NCBI GenBank assembly: GCA_963920635.1
Contig: OY987298.1
Location: 129,713,735-129,777,734, forward strand
DNA length: 64,000 nt
Direction of reading: 5' to 3'
From: Pseudeuparius sepicola
Taxonomy: Eukaryota; Arthropoda; Insecta; Coleoptera; Anthribidae
Shown here piece after piece: positions 57,170 to 64,000 of the stretch (its first letter is position 1; every line of letters starts with the position of its first letter). Made by a program: the position numbers and the translations under genes. The notes beneath the pieces were generated by a model. The model was not told the origin of the DNA. It ran no database searches and saw only the letters and a list, made by a program, of their open reading frames with translations.

Positions 57170-58319
57170 TTTGATTTTGGGCGCCGCGGCGCGTCCTAAC
57201 TTCCTTCTGCTTTCTCTATTTCTGCTCCTCGCATAATCTGAAAACATTTAACACATCATCCCTATCCCTAGCTTGGTTATTAAGGTTTTCCCGCGTCCAC
57301 TCATTCTATCGTGAATATATTTTTTTGCGATACGCCTTTTCAATACCCCTACGCCAACACCCATGCATTGGATCTTCAAACACCTGCAGATTTATAATTT
57401 TACGACTTTGCATTGAAACGGACAATACTTATCTGACGTTCCGTTAACCTTTCACCCGCGTGCAGTTATTTGTTGGATTGAAGGAAAAAGGCTATAAATA
57501 GGGGCCTCACACAACCAAACAGTGTGGCTATACCTATATGAATAAATCCATAATTATTAAAAAGTGGCTACGATCTGGATCTGCGATTCTTTCACCAATG
57601 TTTTTTCAACATTTTCCCTAATTTCATTTTCCTTCACGTAACCGCGAGTAGGTACCCTACATCCCAAAGGGATGTGCAACTGAAGTATATTTCGCGAATT
57701 AACACGTATAGGAAATTTCCTCGAAATTTTCTCATACAATAATAATGCATTGTGCTTATGTGATTAGGAAAGTCATCTTGTTTGAACTAAACATTGTTCA
57801 TGTCACTTGTCACTAGTTTAGTGATAAGTTCTAGGGTTCCTTTATTAGGAATAAGTTCCACAGACCACAATTAACCCAAGAGCCACATTTGAAGTTATTT
57901 CGTTAAGAGTGCAGGATTCTTCCAAGACATGTTTAGGAAAACCAAAGATACTCCCGATCCGCGTGAGCCACCTAAAAAGTTCGCGATTTACTTATAAACT
58001 CGAAAGTTATTTTAAAAAATCCGCGAGAATTTTTGATTGGTTTTCCCAAGTAGCTTTGTATTTGTTCACCATATTATTAGCGCTAATTCTTCAAATTGGT
58101 TTAACGTTAAATAATGAGGTAAATACGTTACGCCATTAAACGAGAAGGCTAACAACTACAATTCCTCAGTACATCGTTAAATGGCCAGCGCCTCTGTATA
58201 AATAAATTTGTTATTATTTACGGAATTTAACCGCAAACAAAGCACACTTGATGGTACTTTAATGATTATTGTAATTGGATTTTCTATCGAACAAGTCACT
58301 TACCATATTACACGGTACA
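57170..58319. other. Possible solo-LTR-like stretch and unassigned sequence
   Basis: CTATAAATAGGGG at 57492 looks like a TATA box and is followed ~45 bp later by AATAAA. AAAAGTGGCTACGATCTGG follows. That order is seen in LTRs, but no second LTR or TG/CA border was found. A 76-codon frame at 57909-58139 has one hydrophobic segment and no recognised family. Confidence 0.25.
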
Positions 58320-58679
58320 CAGTCAGGGCCGTAGCCAGACAGAAACTTCAGGCATGGCATACGACTTTCCTGTGAGGGCAGTACCCATTTGAAAAGTGAG
58401 GTATAGGTATCTACAGGGCGATACTTTGTCGATGGGGAGAGGGGATAAAAAATGAAATTTCATTTAAAAATGGCGCCGGAGGTGAAAATTTGTAAAATTT
58501 TCAAAGTCAAATTTTTTTTTGTAACAATCTGGCAACTTAAAAGTCAAGTAGATATTGTTCCAAAATCTTGACTCTGCACGTGTCTGAGACCCAATGCATG
58601 GGTGTTGGCGTAGGAGTATAGGAGGCATATTGCACAAAAGTACATTCGCGATAAAATGAGAGAAAATGTTACTTTTGGT

Positions 58680-59130
58680 TAGGGGTGCACCGAATAGTGA
58701 AATGTGGTATTGGCCGAATACCGAATATTCAGTCTAGCATTCGGCAAACTATTCCGAACTATTCCGAATGTTCGGCCATTCTTTGGACATTGCCGACTAT
58801 TCGGCAAGGCCGAATAGTGGTTTTAGGGCTGGCTGGAGATGCACCTGCACTTAAATTTTTAATTGTTTCTTTATATTTTAAGTAGATTACATTTTTGCAA
58901 AAACGTTGACTGACGTATTAATAAGACTTCTCACGACTATAGCTTCATATTCTGAAAAGTAGATGGCGCCTATGGTCAACAATGTATTTTGCATTGTATT
59001 TTGTCTCCGGGAAGCGCATGGTGAGCCAGAGAACTGTCAAACATGACAGCCGTGAGCAGTCTTCAGTCAACGATTATAGGTCTTGCCGAATATTCGGCAA
59101 TTCTCAAAAAATTGCCGAATATTCGACTAA
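58680..59130. repeat. Degenerate CGAATATTCGGCA tandem repeat around MITE copy 3
   Basis: Palindromic units such as GCCGAATATTCGGC recur at 58688-58830 and 59080-59125. MITE family 1 lies between the two blocks, which suggests insertion into one array. Confidence 0.75.
58905..59071. mobile_element. MITE family 1, copy 3
   Basis: It begins GTTGACTGACGTATTAATAA and ends CAGTCTTCAGTCAAC. The inner block TTGCATTGTATTTTGTCTCC is shared with 3632-3808. Confidence 0.75.
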
Positions 59131-60080
59131 TTATTTTAGAATCCTCGCTTCTTCAACTGGTTATACAGATCATTCCGTAATTTCAAAATAATATCTATTC
59201 TTCTGCTATTCACGGCTCTCGCATACGATTTTCTTCATGTGCATGATAATTTCATGCTATCACAAACAAATGTACCTGTAAAAACTGTGTTAATATAACA
59301 GAACTGCGAAATACTGACCGCAAAGAGAATTCGTTACCGTAAAAAGAACGTAAATCGTATTAAACCTGGACGTTTAAAATATGGGACATTCTAAACGTCA
59401 GAAACTGACATACCTACAACCACAGAATAATATACCAGCTCGCAAACAACAATGAAATTATGACTTCATGCTCGGGTCTTTAATAAGTCGGATGCAAAAT
59501 TTATGGAAAATATACATATTATCTGTGCACGATTTATAGCCACAATGTTGTCCATTTTGTTATACCTGACAGCGCGCCTGACAGTTTTATTATGGGTGGC
59601 TTTGCCAGACAAATGCGCAATTTGACATTGCATTGCGCACTAGTGGAATTTGAAGATATTGTACACTGTTGTGTCCAGTAATGTCAAGAAATGTAGACAT
59701 GATTTTTTTAAATTTGCATGCTAGTGCCTTTTAAGGCACTCACCTTCGCCTCGTGCCAACTTGTGCAGTCGCATACAATATTTTGCTTAACTTGTTGCAT
59801 AATATACTATTAAAGAGTGGACACTACTACATGTTTTAAAAATTATTTCTGTGTACAATTCGCCCAACAGTGGATCTTTTTTAGTATTGAAAATACTTCT
59901 GGACGCATTTATATGGAACCTCTCTTACATTTTTATACTCCACGATAAATTTTAAATAATTTTATGAATGATGGATCTTCTCAAAATATCTCGGCTATTT
60001 TTTGACAGAAAAAATCGGTGGCGGGTGCAATCGATAGCTCTTCCGAACGGCCTTCTTTTGCCATGATGAAAGTTTCTGTA
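59130..60080. repeat. Intergenic or intronic, start of a larger repeat
   Basis: No gene is seen. From about 59985 the sequence is the reverse complement of the repeat at 660-800 (block CGATAGCTCTTCC, GGCCTTCTTTTGCC). That repeat is interrupted at 60080 by the next element. Confidence 0.55.
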
Positions 60081-60982
60081 CAGGGTGGTTCATTATAAAT
60101 TGACACCCCCCTTAACTTGTCAGTTTTTGAGGTTAGAAAAAAAGTTTTTGACAAAAGTTTTAGATACTAATACAAAATTTTTTGTGACGCTATTGGACCG
60201 TGTACAGTGTGTTCTAGAAAGCCGTGGCAGACATAACTTATGTTTTTTTAAATAGAACACCCTATATATTTTTGCATTTTTGAAATCTGCTCATCAAGGC
60301 AATCTGTGGCATTATCTTTTTCCGTTTTTGAGAAAGTCCATATTCAAATTTTATACTAAATTTATTTAACTCGAATTTGTGGATCTCGTGATAAAGATAG
60401 ACGATCAATGTAATAACGAAAAATATTTATTTTAAACAAGAGAGTAACATAGTGAAACCACAGAATAGGGGGAATGTGAAACTCCAAAATGTTTAGGAGC
60501 TTTTACGAGTTTCCTGAAATTCTTTATTTCGAGAATATAATCAGTAAAATTTGAAAAGGCTCCTAAACATTTTGGAGTTTCACTATATTACTATCTTGTT
60601 TAAAACAAATATTTTTTTGTTATTACATCGATCATCTATATGTATCATAAGATCCACAAATTCGAGTTTAAATAAATTTAGTATAAAATTTGAAAACGGA
60701 ATTTTTCAAAAACGGAAAAAGATAATGCCACAAAGTTTGATATCATTTTAATTGCCTTGATGAGCAGATTTAAAAAATGCAAAAATATATAGGGTGTTCC
60801 ATTTAAAAAAAAAACAAGTTATGTCTGCCACGGCTTTCTAGAACACACTATACATGGTCCAATAGCGTCACAAAAAACTTTGTATTAGTATCTAAAACTT
60901 TTGTAAAAAACTTTTTTTTCTAACCTCAAAAACGAGCAAGTTAAGGGGGGGGGGGGGTGTCAATTTATAATGAACCACCCTG
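60081..60982. mobile_element. 902-bp palindromic element with clean TA insertion
   Basis: Arms 60081-60503 and 60557-60982 are near-perfect inverses (ends CAGGGTGGTTCATTATAAAT and its inverse) around a ~53-base loop. The element splits an older repeat at AGTTTCTG-TA / TA-CATGGCCACC, showing a TA target duplication. A G run of nine lies at 60949-60957. Confidence 0.9.
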
Positions 60983-61059
60983 TACATGGCCACCTACGAA
61001 AACTATGGCCAAAAATAAAAAAAATCAAAATTTTTAAACCACTGTAACATTTTTATTTA

Positions 61060-62160
61060 TAGAGATACAGAAAAAAGCTTAATATGAAAATTGTTTGCAA
61101 TAACTGTGAGAATACAACTATATTGTATCCGTTTTGAAATATTTGATATGACTAACTTTGGGCTCTCTTGGGATCAAAAATTAAATTATCTAGAAAAATA
61201 TTTAATTCTGCGTGTTTTGTAAAGCAAAATATCCCATTTAATTTGATATGTCACACTTGCCAGTTTGTTCTGTATTTGCTATAAGAAATTAAGAAAAATA
61301 ATTTGTAATATTTGTGATTGGCAGAAGGTCTAGTTACCCATGAAAATAAATAATCGACTATGACGCTAAATAATTAGAGTAGGCATAGTAGGCTTTCAAA
61401 TTTTGAAAATAAAGCAGTTTTCATGCATTTCAGCGAATGTCGAATAGCTAATCTAGAATTGTTATTTTAAATAATAAAAAAAATGCGAAACTCGTAGACA
61501 TTATTGTCTGTTATGAAAATAAATTAAAAATACTTAATATTTTCAATTTAACCTAACACTTAACAGGTAGGCAATGCCATAGCAATTATCCTAAAAATGA
61601 AATAATAAAATGTCCTACCTACTATTACAATACAATAAATGCTCAGTGAATACCTAGTATTTACATCTACTTTTCGTAACAATTTTTTACTAACAAAGAA
61701 CACTACACATTCTTCAACATTTAACCTTTTCAGCATCTGCATTTCAGCAGCCGCATATTTCAAGTATTCTCATTTTTTAGTATTAAACATTTTGCGGACC
61801 TATTGCGTTTAGGTAACCCTATTTGCAAAATTCCAATAGGGATGTCATTACTAACCTATAATAATAACGCTATCATTGCATATATATTTCCATGGGTAAC
61901 TAGATCTTATCTCAACCACAAATATTACTAATATGTTTTCTTAATTTTTTTTAAGTAAATACAGAACAAACGGGTGAGTGTGACACTTCAAATTGAATGG
62001 GACATTTTACTTTACAAAACACGCGTAATTAAATATTTTTCCAGATAATTTTATTTTTGATCTCAAGAGAGCCCAAATTTAATCATCTAATATTTCAAAA
62101 CTGATAAAATAGTTGTATTTTCACAGTTATTGCAAACAATTTTCATAAGTTTTTAATTCA
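61060..62160. repeat. ~1.1-kb diverged inverted repeat
   Basis: 61080-61345 and 61880-62150 pair as reverse complements (GTCTAGTTACCCATGAAAAT / TTCCATGGGTAACTAGATC; TTTGGGCTCTCTTGGGATC / GATCTCAAGAGAGCCCAAA). Parts recur at 420-680 and 45180-45400. Confidence 0.7.
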
Positions 62161-64000
62161 GGTTTTAATTATTATGTTTTATTGTTTAATGTTTAATAAA
62201 ATGTTTTAATGATATAACATGTTATGTAATACTTTTTGTTAAAATGACATGCTAAACAAAATATATGTATTTTATGAATGAAAAAATGAGTTTGTATTGG
62301 TATGATATTTTTATTAAATTAAAAAAAAAAATTGACGTCTTTCTAGTTGAAAATTTGCCATAGGGGCACTCTTGCAGCGAATGTGTAAAATTTATTTACT
62401 GTTACTATTCTTATAAAAATGTAAAATAAAATTATTTGTATCTGGTATTTTCAATACCCTTAAGATACTTGATACTAGAATAGGTGCACTGGGTAAGCAG
62501 CTTGGGCAAATTATCGTCTGGGGTAAATATACAACATTCAAGGTGGCACAGGATGAACTTTTACAACTTGCAAACCAATAAACAGATTTTTTTTAAAACT
62601 TGATTTGGATATTGTGAAGATATGGGACGAAATTTACGTAATGTGGCGACCGGTGGAGATCAAATAACTAATGCTATACTAATAGGCAAGAGTTCTTCGA
62701 AAAAGTTGCTTTGTGAATTCTGAATTATCGAGATATTTATCTTCCATTTATTTGGATTACAGAAAAATTAAGTCAAACTGGCAACAGCAGTGGAGCTATA
62801 AGTAACTGCTGGTGGCAACGTCAATACCCAATAACAATTATGCGCATACCTGAAAATTGAGATGCGTAAATAGTAAAAAGCGTTGAGAAATGGTGTCAAA
62901 TCTTCGCATTGTGGCTTTTTTCCATCGATTAGGTAGTACAGTTTTATGAAACAATGCTCATTTTTCGACACACTTTTGCCAGAAAAAAAAAAGTAGAAGC
63001 AATACCCTGGGATTATTCCGCTGGTTACGCATTACCGGTAACGGCTCTAACAATAATAGATTGGCCTGGGAATTGTTTTCTGTTGTAACACGCGCCCAGG
63101 CTGAATTACTTGACACAAATAAAAACACACGAAACCGTAACCCCGCGTTCCCTGCCGAAGTGAATGACTCGAATTAAGTGGCAATTCAGGCGAGGTTCAT
63201 TGAACTTTTTGCTGCTGGACTTTCGTTGTTGAGTCCTATGTATTTAGGGTCCAAGCTTATCCATATCTGATATGCGGAAACGAGAAGTTCGGGTCGTCTG
63301 CTTAATCATGTGAATCTTCGAAAAGCTTAGCACTGGAGTGGTAGGTATGTGTGGCTATGCTTTCACAGTATATGAATCTGGATTTCCAAGATGTTTTGCC
63401 CTGGTTGGTGTGGATTGTTTTCAGAAGTTTCACTGGTAATCGCAGACAGCATCTTCAGTTGCTATGTGCTCGATGGCCACTGATCACAATATCGCAGTGG
63501 TGATCAGTTACAAGATCAGTTACAATGGCCTTCTTAAGCCTCAGAAAACACATATAAAAAATCCGCTACCTGGCATAATTATTTCCACATTTTGTAAATA
63601 GCTTTTGCTCACAATTGAAAATGCCTTCTATAGGGACTGTGCTGTACATACATTTTGCTTTTGTAGGTATTTTATTTTCCTGTGAAATTCCGCTAAGGCC
63701 TCCCACACATTTGAAAATTTCCGCAATCTTCTGTAATTACCTCATAGTTGTAATGTGGTGTGAATTTGATTCGCTTCTCAGTGTTTCTAAATGCTTTGCA
63801 ATAACAAATCATTATAAACACAATATCCAAATTAGTTAAGGCATTTGTGAATCATCATCTCCTGTTAATATCCTGGTGCTGTACTCTGTTAAAAGTTGAA
63901 AATTGTTACAGTCTATTTTATTCAGTTTTTATTTTATAAAAAATAGGGTGTTACAGAAGTTCTTCAAATGTGAACTTATTTTTTATTATCACCATGAATT
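62161..64000. other. Right end of window, no gene recognised
   Basis: The sequence is AT-rich. Imperfect CACTGATCACAATATCGCAG / TGGTGATCAGTTAC repeats at 63478-63525 form a small inverted/direct cluster. No PIP5K exon was found. Confidence 0.4.

Noticed and set aside
57909..58139. Small membrane-protein gene (76 codons)
   Set aside because: One hydrophobic stretch only, no homology recognised, and no splice or promoter support.

Overview
The window is eukaryotic and almost certainly from an insect. It is AT-rich, has spliced genes with GT/AG introns, and is packed with transposable elements (TEs). Three conserved animal genes can be read, all cut by TE-filled introns. I could not determine the order of insect from sequence alone.

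Layout of host genes: (1) 2211-10909, plus strand: seven exons of Pellino, an E3 ubiquitin ligase of Toll/IL-1 signalling. They run to the stop codon; the first ~30 residues lie outside the window or were not found. (2) 31274-18853, minus strand: seven exons of kaptin (KPTN, a KICSTOR subunit in amino-acid control of mTORC1). They run from the start codon through residue 401 with every intron phase matching; the short C-terminal exon was not found. (3) 33740 onward, plus strand: a type I phosphatidylinositol-4-phosphate 5-kinase (PIP5K). A clear exon lies at 51309-51465, and two upstream exons (33740-33860, 36731-36774) fit it in phase. The catalytic exons must lie beyond the right edge. Pellino and KPTN are convergent; KPTN and PIP5K are divergent around 31.3-33.7 kb.

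Mobile DNA: the clearest element is a young LTR retrotransposon (37220-40738) with two 573-bp LTRs and a 4-bp target duplication. It has a primer-binding-like site, a polypurine tract and one long gag ORF, but no protease, reverse transcriptase or integrase. An apparently intact Tc1-type DD34E transposase lies at 16008-17021 (minus). A mariner-like element at 54495-56434 has 368-bp terminal inverted repeats and a transposase broken by one stop codon.

Many long palindromes begin TA-CAGGGTG and end CACCCTG-TA (23813-25085, 47490-49011, 52319-53755, 60081-60982 and others). The one at 47490-49011 still carries the C-terminal part of a mariner-like transposase. This suggests that the palindromes are deletion derivatives of long-inverted-repeat mariner-like elements. 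Smaller MITEs, a hAT-type MITE with an 8-bp duplication, a tRNA-derived SINE, a LINE remnant, a ~120-bp tandem array and a ~21-bp tandem array fill much of the rest.

No rRNA, functional tRNA or CRISPR array was seen. Most short ORFs in the window are chance frames inside repeats.
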